Positions 27,856-36,441 are shown, counted from the first letter of the stretch. The stretch: 64,000 nucleotides of DNA from Stackebrandtia endophytica (GCF_006716355.1 NZ_VFOW01000001.1:5599491-5663490); one strand, 5' to 3'. The notes: a model not told the origin generated them from the letters alone. A program made the numbers and translations.

Positions 27856-28080
27856 ATGACACATAGTGAATTCAGCGACTCTGAACCCAAGGGCCGCCGG
27901 ATAAACGGCGATGAACGCCAGGCGTTGATCAAACAATTGGTCGCTGGGTATGGCGAAGGTCAGAGCATCCGAGCACTGGCTGCCTCGGTGGACCGATCCT
28001 ATGGATTCGTTCATCGGGTGCTGTCGGAGTCGGGAGTCAAGCTCCGTAGGCGGGGAGGCCGCCGGACTGAAACCGTCTAG
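27856..28080 (+). CDS. Small helix-turn-helix protein
   Basis: A 74-residue protein consisting of an acidic tail, PKGRRINGDERQALIKQLVA, and an HTH segment SIRALAASVDRSYGFVHRVL followed by a basic Arg/Gly-rich end (LRRRGGRRTETV). This small HTH protein is conserved in actinobacteria, often near the same ABC-F and enoyl-CoA hydratase genes. Its targets are not known to me. TTGACA lies at 27813-27818, but no well-spaced -10 is obvious. AAGGGA precedes the ATG. Confidence 0.85.
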   Translation: MTHSEFSDSEPKGRRINGDERQALIKQLVAGYGEGQSIRALAASVDRSYGFVHRVLSESGVKLRRRGGRRTETV

Positions 28081-28336
28081 CGATCGAACGCCTGAACAGT
28101 AATGCGAGTCCCGGCGGCACCCGTCATCGCCGGTTACCGCGCCCGGCCGTGTCCCATCGGGTCGATCGTGGGCTGGTCCCACCATTCGGTCCTGTCGGGT
28201 TTCATCAATCGGTTTTGTCGGGTCTGTCGAATCAGGCCGATGAGAACCGGATGATCCCAGGGGACATGGCCGGCGGTGTTCGCACGCATCAGGTTGGTCG
28301 AGCGGGATCGAGTGTCGACGGTTAACATGCGTTCAG

Positions 28337-29140
28337 GTGCCAACCGAGGGGGTCGGCCGCGATGACCAGTCGAAGGTGACGACGTTGACCGATACCGATT
28401 CCGTACGCCTTGAGATGGATGGACCCGTCGCTCGGGTGACGTTGTGCCGCCCAGAGGTTCGCAACGCCCAGACCCCCCAGATGTGGCAGCGACTTCGCAA
28501 TATCGGTCGGGAGCTGTCGGGCGCGGTTCGCTGCGTGATCGTCTCCGGTGAGGGCGCGTCGTTCTCCACGGGCTTGGATCTGTCGGTCCTGTCGGGGGCG
28601 TTGCCCGCCGAACTGGCCGCAATGGACGACGAGGCCGCCGAGGCCCGGTTGTGGTCGTTTCAGGAGGCGTTCGATTGGCTGCGACGGCCTGACCTGGTGT
28701 CCGTCGCGGCGGTGCGCGGACACGCGATCGGTGCGGGTTTGCAATTGGCACTGGCGTGCGACTTTCGAGTTCTGGCCGATGATGCGCGGTTGCGGGTCGG
28801 GGAACCCGGGCTGGGTCTGGTTCCCGATCTGGGTGGTACGAAACGCATGGCGTCGCTCATCGGATACTCCCGGGCGATGGAGCTGTGCCTGACCGGCCGT
28901 ACGGTCACCGGGGTCGAAGCCCGAGACCTCGGACTGGCGACGGTCACCGTCCCCTCCGAGGCCGTTGACGACACCGTGGAGGACCTGGTGTTGGCGGTTC
29001 TGTCAGTGCCTCGTGAGGCCGCGATCGAGACCAAGTCGTTGCTTCTGCAAGCCGACGCCAACGACGATTCCGCGCAGCTGGCGGCGGAGCGGGCCGCCCA
29101 ATTGCGCCTGCTGCGTGGTCGGTCGGGCGCCGCCGAGTAA
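28337..29140 (+). CDS. Enoyl-CoA hydratase/isomerase family protein
   Basis: A 267-residue crotonase-fold protein. Oxyanion-hole segments are ASFSTGLDLSVL and VRGHAIGAGLQLALACDF, followed by RVGEPGLGLVPDLGGTKRM, where a glutamate corresponds to a catalytic position in many hydratases. Exact CoA substrate is unknown. The GTG at 28337 follows TAACAT by 8 nt; GTG 28376 is the alternative. No fatty-acid pathway genes are nearby. Confidence 0.87.
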   Translation: MPTEGVGRDDQSKVTTLTDTDSVRLEMDGPVARVTLCRPEVRNAQTPQMWQRLRNIGRELSGAVRCVIVSGEGASFSTGLDLSVLSGALPAELAAMDDEAAEARLWSFQEAFDWLRRPDLVSVAAVRGHAIGAGLQLALACDFRVLADDARLRVGEPGLGLVPDLGGTKRMASLIGYSRAMELCLTGRTVTGVEARDLGLATVTVPSEAVDDTVEDLVLAVLSVPREAAIETKSLLLQADANDDSAQLAAERAAQLRLLRGRSGAAE

Positions 29141-29355
29141 CACCGGCTCGAACGAGACGGTCGTCCCACTCTGGAATAGCGTCCTCGCGGAGTGACTTGA
29201 GCGGAGTGTCTTGAACAGCATCGTGGCTCGGCGGTGCGCGTCGACGTCGCCCTCGGGCGACATCCTGAGCCCAGTGGAGAACCCGGACACCGCTCGCCCC
29301 GATGAGATGGTGAGCTGTCGCGGGTCCGGTGCGAAACGAACGATGAGGTGGTTCC

Positions 29356-31242
29356 ATGGTCGGCGGTGTCGGTGGCGGCGGGCACGGATACAGCGCGATG
29401 CGGTCGCTGCGTAGCGGTGACCCCAAACTCGCACAGACCAAGCTCACCCGCGGGATGATGCAACGGATCCTGCGGTTCGCCACCCCGTATCGCTGGGACA
29501 TCACGGTTTTCATGGTCACCGTGGTCCTGTCCGCCGGGATCGGGGTGGCAACTCCGGTGTTGGCCGGTGACGTCATCAACGAGATCACCAGCGGTGGTGA
29601 CGAGGCCGTGGTGGTCCGCATCGCGATTCTGATCGCCGTACTGGCCATCGCCGAGGCCGGGCTGTCACTGGCCAACCGTTGGTATTCGGCGAAGGTCGGG
29701 GAGGGGCTGATCTATCGACTGCGACGCGACGTGTTCCGGCACGTTCAGTCGATGCCGCTGGCGTTCTTCAGCCGGACCCAGACCGGGGCGCTGATCTCGC
29801 GGCTCAACAATGACGTGATGGGCGCGCAGCGGGCGTTCACCTCGACGCTGTCGGGTCTGGTGTCCAACGCGATCGCCGTCGTGTTGACGCTGGCGGTCAT
29901 GGCATCGCAGTCCTGGCAGATCACGTTGTTGTCGCTGGTCCTGGTTCCGGTGTTCCTGATCCCGGCCAAGATGGTGGGACGCAAACTGGCGACCTTGACC
30001 AACGAGAGTTTCGAACTCAACGCCCGCATGAACAATCAGATGACCGAACGTTTCGGCGTCGGTGGTGCCCTGCTGGTGAAACTGTTCGGTCGACCCGACC
30101 GGGAAGTCGACGAGTTCGCCAACCGGGCGGCCCGAGTACGCGACATCGGGGTGACCACTGCGATGTACGCGCGTACCTTCATCGTGGCCCTGACCCTGGT
30201 GGCCGGTCTGGCCCAAGCGGTGACCTACGGTCTCGGTGGTTGGTTCGCACTGACCGACAGTCTCACCGCCGGAACCGTGGTCACCCTGGCACTTCTGTTG
30301 ACGAGGCTTTACGGACCGTTGACGGCACTGTCGAATGTGCGTGTCGACGTCATGAGTGCCCTGGTCAGTTTCCAGCGGGTCTTCGAGGTGCTGGATCTCA
30401 AACCGCTCATCACCGACACCGAGGACGCCAAACCCGTGCCGACGGGCGCGGCGCGAATCGTCTTCGACGACGTCCGGTTCCGCTACCCCGACGCCGAAGA
30501 TGTCTCATTGGCATCCCTTGAGGATGTCGCCCGGTTGGAGAAGATCGAGTCCGGCACCGTGCTGGACGGGGTCAGTTTCACCGTGGAGCCGGGTCAGCTG
30601 GTCGCCCTGGTCGGGCACTCGGGCGCGGGGAAGACGACGGCCTCGATGCTGGTGCCGCGGGTCTATGACGTCAGCGAGGGCTCGGTCAGCATCAACGGGT
30701 TGGATGTGCGGCAGTCGCAGGCGCAGTCGCTGCGCGACACCATCGGCGTCGTCTCGCAGGATTCGCACATGTTCCACGATACGATCCGAGCCAACCTCGC
30801 CTACGGTCGAGTCGACGCCGACGAGTCGGCGATGTGGGAGGCGCTGGAGCGCGCACAGATCGCACCGCTAGTCCGGCGGCTACCGGAGGGACTGGACACT
30901 GTCGTGGGGGAGCGGGGATACCGCTTCTCCGGTGGGGAGAAGCAGCGACTGGCGATCGCGCGACTGCTGCTGAAGTCGCCGCGCGTCGTGATCCTCGACG
31001 AGGCCACCGCGCACCTGGACAGTGAGTCGGAGGCGGCGCTGCAGCGAGCCCTCTCGGAGGCCTTGCAGGGACGTACCGCCCTGGTCATCGCGCACCGGTT
31101 GTCCACGGTGCGCAACGCCGACCAGATCGTGGTGCTGCACGAGGGGCGGGTCGCCGAACGGGGCACCCACGACGAACTGGTCACCCGTGGCGGCATCTAC
31201 GCCGAGCTGTACCGCACCCAGTTCACTCACGACACGAGGTGA
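29356..31242 (+). CDS. ABC exporter, fused permease and ATPase
   Basis: A 628-residue half-transporter: six membrane segments in residues ~45-340 and a C-terminal nucleotide-binding domain with VGHSGAGKTTASML, the Q-loop VVSQDSHMFHDT, RFSGGEKQRLAIARLLL, VILDEATAHLDS, and the H-loop VIAHRLSTVRN. An extra ~20-residue segment (DVSLASLEDVARLEKIESG) sits between the first strands of the ATPase domain, as in related actinobacterial exporters. It would act as a homodimer. GAGGTGG precedes the ATG. Cargo is unknown. Confidence 0.92.
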   Translation: MVGGVGGGGHGYSAMRSLRSGDPKLAQTKLTRGMMQRILRFATPYRWDITVFMVTVVLSAGIGVATPVLAGDVINEITSGGDEAVVVRIAILIAVLAIAEAGLSLANRWYSAKVGEGLIYRLRRDVFRHVQSMPLAFFSRTQTGALISRLNNDVMGAQRAFTSTLSGLVSNAIAVVLTLAVMASQSWQITLLSLVLVPVFLIPAKMVGRKLATLTNESFELNARMNNQMTERFGVGGALLVKLFGRPDREVDEFANRAARVRDIGVTTAMYARTFIVALTLVAGLAQAVTYGLGGWFALTDSLTAGTVVTLALLLTRLYGPLTALSNVRVDVMSALVSFQRVFEVLDLKPLITDTEDAKPVPTGAARIVFDDVRFRYPDAEDVSLASLEDVARLEKIESGTVLDGVSFTVEPGQLVALVGHSGAGKTTASMLVPRVYDVSEGSVSINGLDVRQSQAQSLRDTIGVVSQDSHMFHDTIRANLAYGRVDADESAMWEALERAQIAPLVRRLPEGLDTVVGERGYRFSGGEKQRLAIARLLLKSPRVVILDEATAHLDSESEAALQRALSEALQGRTALVIAHRLSTVRNADQIVVLHEGRVAERGTHDELVTRGGIYAELYRTQFTHDTR

Positions 31243-31359
31243 TGGTCACTCGGCCTCCCGGAACGCCCGCAGCTCGACTCGTGAGCCCATCGCCTCGGCG
31301 ACACGTGGTGGCCGGATTGTTCGTCCCGATCTCGCGGCGATCGGTTCACTCGGAGTCGT

Positions 31360-31428
31360 CACAGTTCTAGCCGTGTTGCACGCGCCGCGTGGTTTCACCG
31401 GAAACCGGAGCCGTCGATGCGAGAGTGA
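31360..31428 (+). pseudogene. Remnant of a third copy of the duplicated membrane-protein gene
   Basis: From 31387 the sequence is identical to the last codons and stop of the gene at 31559-32068 (encoding WFHRKPEPSMRE). Just before it, GCCGTGTTGCACGCGCCG resembles the same gene some 50 nt further upstream, so an internal piece is missing and the frame is shifted. This is the truncated 3' end of an earlier tandem copy. Confidence 0.6.
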
Positions 31429-31636
31429 CACCCGGTCGTTGACCATCCTGGATCGAACCGTTATCTACAGTGGCCAGAATCGATCGGAATATTAGTCCAT
31501 CCCTCGAAACGTCGGTCCGGCGAACGCCTGCGTCGAGCGGTTCTTACAGGAGCGTTCGTTGAGTTACACGGTTCCCTCACCCAGGTCCGACCCCGGTGTG
31601 ATCACCGCGATTCAGTCCTTGTTGTGGATCCAGTTC
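31387..31636 (+). repeat. Direct repeat unit, copy 1
   Basis: About 250 bp, roughly 92-95% identical to copy 2 at a fixed 640-bp offset. It covers the 3' end of the preceding gene copy, its intergenic region with promoter, the ribosome binding site, and the first ~75 nt of the next gene. Confidence 0.9.
31439..31467 (+). promoter_or_regulatory. Promoter of duplicated gene A
   Basis: TTGACC (31439-31444), 17-nt spacer, TATCTA (31462-31467). This is a good housekeeping-sigma match, about 90 nt before the TTG start. Confidence 0.65.
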
Positions 31637-32068
31637 GGGCTTGGAATCATGCTGTGCTGGTGCGATTTGCTGATTGTCTACGTGGTGGCCAGCGGTTCCT
31701 TTCACGCCGGAGTCCCATCGAGCCCCGGGTTCGGTACCGGTGTTCTTGTGTTCTGGTTTCTTCTCGTCGCGGCGATGCCGCAGTTGGTGGTGATCGCCGT
31801 GAAGTTGACCATTGGCGGCCCTGACGCACGAAAGAGGGCGCTGCGAGTGTGGGCATTGTGGGTGCTGGCAACGCCGTTGCTGCTGTTGGCGGGGTTCGCG
31901 GTGTACGCGGCGGTCGACGCCGACCTGTACAACATGGGAGCTCTCCAAGCGGTGGCCGTCATGGCCGTGCTGCACGTCCCGGTGCCGGTCGCGGCGATCG
32001 CCTGCCTGTTCACACCGGCGGCTCGTGCGTGGTTTCACCGGAAACCGGAGCCGTCGATGCGAGAGTGA
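31559..32068 (+). CDS. Small membrane protein, tandem paralogue A
   Basis: A 169-residue protein with four membrane segments (about residues 15-45, 60-85, 95-118, 130-155) and a cytoplasmic tail FHRKPEPSMRE. I recognise no family. The TTG start is set by AGGAG 7 nt upstream and by identity with paralogue B. A and B share the first ~25 residues (VPSPRS, GVITAIQ, LLWIQ) and the VPVPVAAIACL-TPAARAWFH end, but differ in the middle. Confidence 0.75.
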   Translation: MSYTVPSPRSDPGVITAIQSLLWIQFGLGIMLCWCDLLIVYVVASGSFHAGVPSSPGFGTGVLVFWFLLVAAMPQLVVIAVKLTIGGPDARKRALRVWALWVLATPLLLLAGFAVYAAVDADLYNMGALQAVAVMAVLHVPVPVAAIACLFTPAARAWFHRKPEPSMRE

Positions 32069-32276
32069 CACCCGGTCGTTGACCATCCTGGATCGAACCG
32101 TTATCTACAGTGGCCAGAATCGATCGGAGTATCAGTCCATCCCTCGAAACGTCGGTCCGGCGAACGCCTGCGTCGAGTGGTTCTTACAGGAGCGTTCGTT
32201 GAACTACTCGGTTCCCTCACCCAGGTCGAAATCCGGTGTGATCACCGCGATTCAGGCCCTGTTGTGGATCCAGGTC
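32027..32276 (+). repeat. Direct repeat unit, copy 2
   Basis: Second copy of the ~250-bp unit at 31387-31636. Differences are scattered single bases, mainly near the start codon region (for example GAGTTACACG versus GAACTACTCG). Confidence 0.9.
32079..32107 (+). promoter_or_regulatory. Promoter of duplicated gene B
   Basis: TTGACC (32079-32084), 17-nt spacer, TATCTA (32102-32107), identical to the promoter 640 bp upstream. Confidence 0.65.
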
Positions 32277-32723
32277 GGGCTTGGATTTCTACAGTGCCCG
32301 TTGGCGGTGTTCGTCGGTGAGTTCATGAGGGACGGCATCTTTCCGTCCGAGGTTCCCCCGGCCCCCGCCGAGAACAGCGCCTACGTCGGTGCGGTGATAT
32401 TCGCGGCGGCGCTCGCCGTGGTCGTTCCGCAGTTGGTCGTCATCGCGCTGAGACTGACGGCGGGGGGCCGTGCCATGTGGGCGTGGGCCTTGTCGGCATT
32501 GGCCGCGCCGTTGCTGCTGTTGGCGGGGTTCGCGTTGACGGCGACTTTGGACGCCTCTCTGGGGCAGATCGATGCCCTTCGAGCGGTTGGTGGGATGGCG
32601 CTGTATTGCGTCCCGGTGCCGGTCGCGGCGATCGCCTGTCTGCTCACACCGGCGGCTCGCGCGTGGTTTCACCCAGACGAACCCGCGGCGGTCGAGGCGA
32701 CCGTGATTTCGTGGCGGGATTAG
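32199..32723 (+). CDS. Small membrane protein, tandem paralogue B
   Basis: A 174-residue four-segment membrane protein, paralogue of the upstream gene. The start is the TTG at 32199 with AGGAG 7 nt before, equivalent to that of paralogue A. The central part (EFMRDGIFPSEVPPAPAENS) and the tail (EPAAVEATVISWRD) are its own. Function unknown. The next gene starts 26 nt downstream behind its own likely promoter. Confidence 0.75.
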   Translation: MNYSVPSPRSKSGVITAIQALLWIQVGLGFLQCPLAVFVGEFMRDGIFPSEVPPAPAENSAYVGAVIFAAALAVVVPQLVVIALRLTAGGRAMWAWALSALAAPLLLLAGFALTATLDASLGQIDALRAVGGMALYCVPVPVAAIACLLTPAARAWFHPDEPAAVEATVISWRD

Positions 32724-32749
32724 TCAGACTGTTTCGATAGCCTGCCGGG

Positions 32750-33166
32750 ATGTCGTCATCGTCTGCGCCGTCGGGAACCGTCCACCACATCGAACTCTGG
32801 GTGCCCGACCTCGACCGGGCGGTGGGCTCGATCGGTTGGCTGCTAACGGAACTGGGGTATGAGCCGTACCAGTCGTGGTCGCGGGGACGCAGTTGGCGAC
32901 TGGGGCACACCTATCTGGTGACGGAGGAGTCCCCGGCGATGATCGGTGATCGTCATGACCGCCGCGCGCCCGGATTGAATCACCTGGCGTTCCACGTTGC
33001 GGATCGTGCCCTGGTTGATCGGTTGACCGCGACGTGCACCGGTCACGGTTGGACCCTGATGTTCCCCGATCGTCATCCGTTCGCCGGTGGCGACGACCAT
33101 TACGCGGCTTACCTGGAGAACGAGGACGGTTTCGAAGTGGAGTTGGTGGCCGGTCGAAACCTTTGA
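32750..33166 (+). CDS. VOC-family (glyoxalase-like) protein
   Basis: A 138-residue vicinal-oxygen-chelate protein with two beta-alpha-beta-beta-beta modules: VHHIELWVPDLDRAVGSIGW at the start and LNHLAFHVADRALVDRL in the middle. Metal-type ligands are the early His, the middle His and the late Glu in NEDGFEVELV. Members include dioxygenases, glyoxalases and resistance proteins; no substrate can be assigned. TAGCCT lies 6 nt before the ATG, suggesting a leaderless transcript. Confidence 0.85.
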   Translation: MSSSSAPSGTVHHIELWVPDLDRAVGSIGWLLTELGYEPYQSWSRGRSWRLGHTYLVTEESPAMIGDRHDRRAPGLNHLAFHVADRALVDRLTATCTGHGWTLMFPDRHPFAGGDDHYAAYLENEDGFEVELVAGRNL

Positions 33167-33169
33167 GAC

Positions 33170-33213
33170 AAAAAGGGATCGGTGGCCGCCAGTCTTCAAT
33201 CCGACGGCCACCG
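33170..33213 (-). terminator. Terminator after the queA-like gene
   Basis: Arms CGGTGGCC (33180-33187) and GGCCACCG (33206-33213), with the minus strand continuing into CCCTTTTTG. This is a classic intrinsic terminator for the minus-strand gene in a convergent gap. Confidence 0.75.
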
Positions 33214-33227
33214 GGGCGTATGACGGG

Positions 33228-34244
33228 TCAGGCGATGAGGTGTACGTCGCCGAATTCGTGCCAGCGATACGCCGACTCGATCGCCGACCGGTAGGCGTCG
33301 GCGAGCAACGACGTGTCGGCGATCGCCGACAGCATCGCCAGATGGGTGGACCTCGGCTCGTGCAGACCGGTGAGAATTCCATCGACGATGGACACTCCGC
33401 GGTCGGGTGTGATCACCAGTGAGGTGACTCCACGGTCCGCCCACATCACGCCGCCGGCGCCGACCGCGCTCTCCAACGCGCGAACCACGGTGGTTCCCAC
33501 GGCGATCACCCGGCCGCCGGCGGATTTGGTGGCGTTGATCGCTCCGGCGGTGTACTCGCTGACGGAGAAGCGTTCTGGGTAGGGGAGTTCGTCGACCTCG
33601 GGTGAGGCGACCCCGGTGTGCAGGGTGATCGGCGCGAAGCCGATGCCTCGACCGATCAACGAGGTGACCAGTTCGGGAGTGAACGGTCGTCCTGCGGAGG
33701 GCATCTCGGCACTGCCGGGGACGGTGCTGAACACCGTTTGATAGGTCTCCAACGGCCAGTCGCGGTCGACGTAGTCGTAACGAATCGGCCGACCGTGTTG
33801 CTCAAGATATCTCGATACCGATGCATCGAGCCGAGCGATCCACAGTCGCTCCGAATGCCGATCGATCAGCTTGAGAGTGGGCCCGCCAGGCAACGGCAGC
33901 CACTCGCCGGGCCGTCCCAGTCGGGCCGGTTTGTGGGTGGCTCCGACCCGACGTCGCAACTCGACCAACCAGGTGCCGTCGTCTCGCTCGGTGGAGAAGT
34001 GAACGACCATCCGATCCAGCCACACTGCCGCCGGCAACGTCGCGGAATTGTTGACCACCAACAGATCACCGGGACGCAGCAGGTTGGGCATGTCCTCGAA
34101 TCGATGATGGCCGGTGGTGCGAGTGGACAGGTCGGTCGACAACAGTCGCACGTCGGCGCGGGAGCGGCCGGTGCTCTCGGCGGGCTCGGTCGCGTGTAGG
34201 GCCGCGTCGAGTGCGAACTCGAAACCGGCTTCCAAGGTGGTCAT
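33228..34244 (-). CDS. queA: S-adenosylmethionine:tRNA ribosyltransferase-isomerase family (QueA-like)
   Basis: A 338-residue QueA-family protein, the usual length. Motifs seen are FEDMPNLLRPGDLLVVNNSA, RPIRYDYVDRDWPLETYQTV, SAEMPSAGRPFT, and VASPEVDELPYPERFSVSEY. QueA makes epoxyqueuosine in tRNA, but most actinobacteria lack a complete queuosine pathway and no tgt, queG or queC is in this window, so the role of this branch is uncertain. It overlaps the SDR gene by 4 nt, so the two are translated together. Confidence 0.83.
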   Translation of the reverse strand: MTTLEAGFEFALDAALHATEPAESTGRSRADVRLLSTDLSTRTTGHHRFEDMPNLLRPGDLLVVNNSATLPAAVWLDRMVVHFSTERDDGTWLVELRRRVGATHKPARLGRPGEWLPLPGGPTLKLIDRHSERLWIARLDASVSRYLEQHGRPIRYDYVDRDWPLETYQTVFSTVPGSAEMPSAGRPFTPELVTSLIGRGIGFAPITLHTGVASPEVDELPYPERFSVSEYTAGAINATKSAGGRVIAVGTTVVRALESAVGAGGVMWADRGVTSLVITPDRGVSIVDGILTGLHEPRSTHLAMLSAIADTSLLADAYRSAIESAYRWHEFGDVHLIA

Positions 34245-34939
34245 GCCGTCACCGACTCTCGCAGTTGATCGATCGAGTAGCGCTGGTTGGTGGGACGGTC
34301 GGTCAGCAACCGCAGGATGACGGGCGCGACCTCCTCGGGCGGCGTGGCGTCGTCGGCGTCGGAACCCACCGCGTCGGCCAGCATCTTGGTGCGCATCTCA
34401 CCCGGGTCGACCCACCACACGTCCACAGCGGACTCCTCGGCGGCCAGGACGTTCGAGATCTGGTCCAGGGCCGCCTTGGTGGCCCCGTAACCGCCCCACC
34501 CCTCGTAGCCACCGGTCGCCGCGTCGGAGGAGATGTTGATGATCGCGCCGCCGCGATTGCGCAGACCGGGTAGCAGCAGCTGGCTCAATGCCAGTGGGGT
34601 GACCACATTGGTGTCGAACAGCCCCGGCAACAGGTCGAGCGGATAGTCCGCGAGACGGGGAAGCGGAGTGGCGCCCAGGTCACTGGCGTTGTTGATGAGC
34701 AGGTCGACGCCACCGAGTTCCTCGGCACGGCTGGTGAGAGTGGCTCGATGGTTCGGGTCGGTGACGTCGCCGGGCAACGCCTCGGCCCCCAGCTCGACGG
34801 CCACTTCACGCAACGGGGCTTCGCCGCGAGCCGTCAACAGCAGCCGCCAGCCCGAAGCAGCCAGTTCGGTCGCCAGCGCCCTCCCCAGTCCCCGGGAGGC
34901 ACCGGTGATCAAGGCGGTTCGAGAATCGTTGTGTGTCAT
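34241..34939 (-). CDS. Short-chain dehydrogenase/reductase
   Basis: A 232-residue classical SDR: nucleotide-binding TGASRGLGRALA near residue 12, LLINNASDLG, catalytic serine in INISSDAATGG, and YGATK (Tyr-x3-Lys). The start ATG at 34939 gives the usual N-terminus. The substrate is unknown. Its stop overlaps the start of the QueA-like gene. Confidence 0.87.
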   Translation of the reverse strand: MTHNDSRTALITGASRGLGRALATELAASGWRLLLTARGEAPLREVAVELGAEALPGDVTDPNHRATLTSRAEELGGVDLLINNASDLGATPLPRLADYPLDLLPGLFDTNVVTPLALSQLLLPGLRNRGGAIINISSDAATGGYEGWGGYGATKAALDQISNVLAAEESAVDVWWVDPGEMRTKMLADAVGSDADDATPPEEVAPVILRLLTDRPTNQRYSIDQLRESVTA

Positions 34940-35073
34940 GACATCGACGCTATGCACGCGGCGGCGATTCGTCATCGGGCGATGGTCGCGCCACCCACTG
35001 CGATCTTGGGCCTGCGACTTTGGTCGTACGACGCGCTCGGCGCTGTCACACCGGCGGATTAGCATTCCGATTC

Positions 35074-35439
35074 GTGACGACGAACAGTGACTTCAACGGT
35101 TTCGAGAACGTGAAACTCGTGACCGGCGCCAACAGCTCATCGGTGATCTTCTCCGTGGGCGGGCCCGCCGACATCGGATTGGAGCCGGTGTTCGGTGAGT
35201 TCTGTGTCGAGGGCAGTGGCTATGACTGGCAGAGCGCCGTCGCCGGCCACTTCACCGACGCCGAACCGGCCATGCTGAAACGGTTCCGGTTCGACCCCGA
35301 GGCCGGAATGTTCTGCGCCTATGGCGACGATCTCGCTGCTCTGCACGCGGTCGCCACCGTGGTGGAGGCGATGTTGGCCGACGCCGACACACTGCGACAC
35401 GCCATGCGGGTGGCCGTCGAGCACGACCTGTTGGATTGA
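35074..35439 (+). CDS. Imm51-like immunity protein
   Basis: A 121-residue protein. The central FCVEGSGYDWQSAVAGHF, then FRFDPEAGMFCAYGDDLAAL, closely fit the Imm51 pattern (EGNGYDW followed by FDPEAGMF) of contact-dependent or secreted toxin immunity proteins. No toxin, WXG100, YD-repeat or secretion gene is adjacent, so it appears to be an orphan or a diverged housekeeping homologue. The GTG at 35074 is 8 nt after TAGCAT; the upstream frame is SDR antisense. Confidence 0.72.
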   Translation: MTTNSDFNGFENVKLVTGANSSSVIFSVGGPADIGLEPVFGEFCVEGSGYDWQSAVAGHFTDAEPAMLKRFRFDPEAGMFCAYGDDLAALHAVATVVEAMLADADTLRHAMRVAVEHDLLD

Positions 35440-35467
35440 CGACCAGCGGGCGGATACGCCGCCCCCG

Positions 35468-36298
35468 TCACTCGATCGACCGTCGGCGGGCCGCCATGCG
35501 CCGCAGCGACACCGTCCATATCGGTGATCGACTGGCCGAGCCCGCTCGTCGGTCGATGGCGGCGCGCCGACCGGCTGCCCATTTCTCCAGAAGCGTGACT
35601 GGAAAGAGCGGGATCGTCCCCCACGGAACCCGTTGGATGAGACGCAGCACCAGTACACCCAGCAGGATGCCGCCGATGCTGTCGGACAACCAGTGGTATC
35701 CCAGGTAGGTCTGGCCCATCGTCAACAGCACCGACGGTGTGATCGCGAGGAACCACCGCCACCGCCTGGGCAGCTGCGGGATCAACCAGACCGCCAAGGG
35801 CAACCAGATCGCGGTGGCGGTGGAATGGCCGGAGGGGAAGGCGTCGTATCCCTGTCCCGCGAAGAAGGTGGCGCCCGTCGCCCCCGTGTCGACCTCGGGG
35901 CACACCGGTGGACAGTCCGGCCAATGGGGGAACACCCGGTCGAACAACGGTTGCAGCTGCTTGGTGATCGCCAACAGGAGCCATGCCGCCCCAACCGGCA
36001 ACAGCGGCCGGAGGCTGCGACGCATCGAGGCACACCAGATCCCGACGTAGGTGATGGCCAGCGCCTGAATCGTGGGCAGACCCAGGAACTTGAAGACCTT
36101 CGCCAGCGCCAGCGCCCAACCGGGTCGGTCGGCTTCGATGGTGTCGCGTACCGCGACGTCTATGTGCACCAGGGCCGACGGCCAGGTCAAGAGGACCGCT
36201 AGCCCGATGAACGCCAGCAGCAGCGCCACGTCGAGGAGCCGACTTCGCGGTGGTGGACCGAACAGGGGAGGAGGGGCGGTCGCGGAACTCACGGTCAT
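35468..36298 (-). CDS. PAP2-superfamily phosphatase
   Basis: A 276-residue membrane protein with about six hydrophobic segments. The core motif PSGHSTATAIW contains the phosphatidic-acid-phosphatase histidine, and GYHWLSD supplies the nucleophilic histidine of the third motif. The arginine that usually opens the third motif (S-R-x5-H) is replaced (GQTYLGYHWLSD), and the first motif is a loose K-x7-R (KQLQPLFDRV). It probably acts on a lipid phosphate or undecaprenyl pyrophosphate, if active. Confidence 0.8.
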   Translation of the reverse strand: MTVSSATAPPPLFGPPPRSRLLDVALLLAFIGLAVLLTWPSALVHIDVAVRDTIEADRPGWALALAKVFKFLGLPTIQALAITYVGIWCASMRRSLRPLLPVGAAWLLLAITKQLQPLFDRVFPHWPDCPPVCPEVDTGATGATFFAGQGYDAFPSGHSTATAIWLPLAVWLIPQLPRRWRWFLAITPSVLLTMGQTYLGYHWLSDSIGGILLGVLVLRLIQRVPWGTIPLFPVTLLEKWAAGRRAAIDRRAGSASRSPIWTVSLRRMAARRRSIE

Positions 36299-36441
36299 CC
36301 TTCCGGTTGAGATGGCCTCGGCCGTGGGTCACATCTGTGGCTCGGCGGAATGTATCGGCGGTGTTGGGTGTTTTGGCAGATCGATCGAATTTGTGTGATG
36401 GGTTCTGGACAGACCAGATACCTATATGACGTCGGAGGGCC

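Noticed and set aside
31022..31495. 157-codon plus-strand frame spanning the end of the ABC exporter and the repeat
   Set aside because: Alternative frame of the exporter that runs into the duplicated region; only the 3' stub from about 31360 has meaning.
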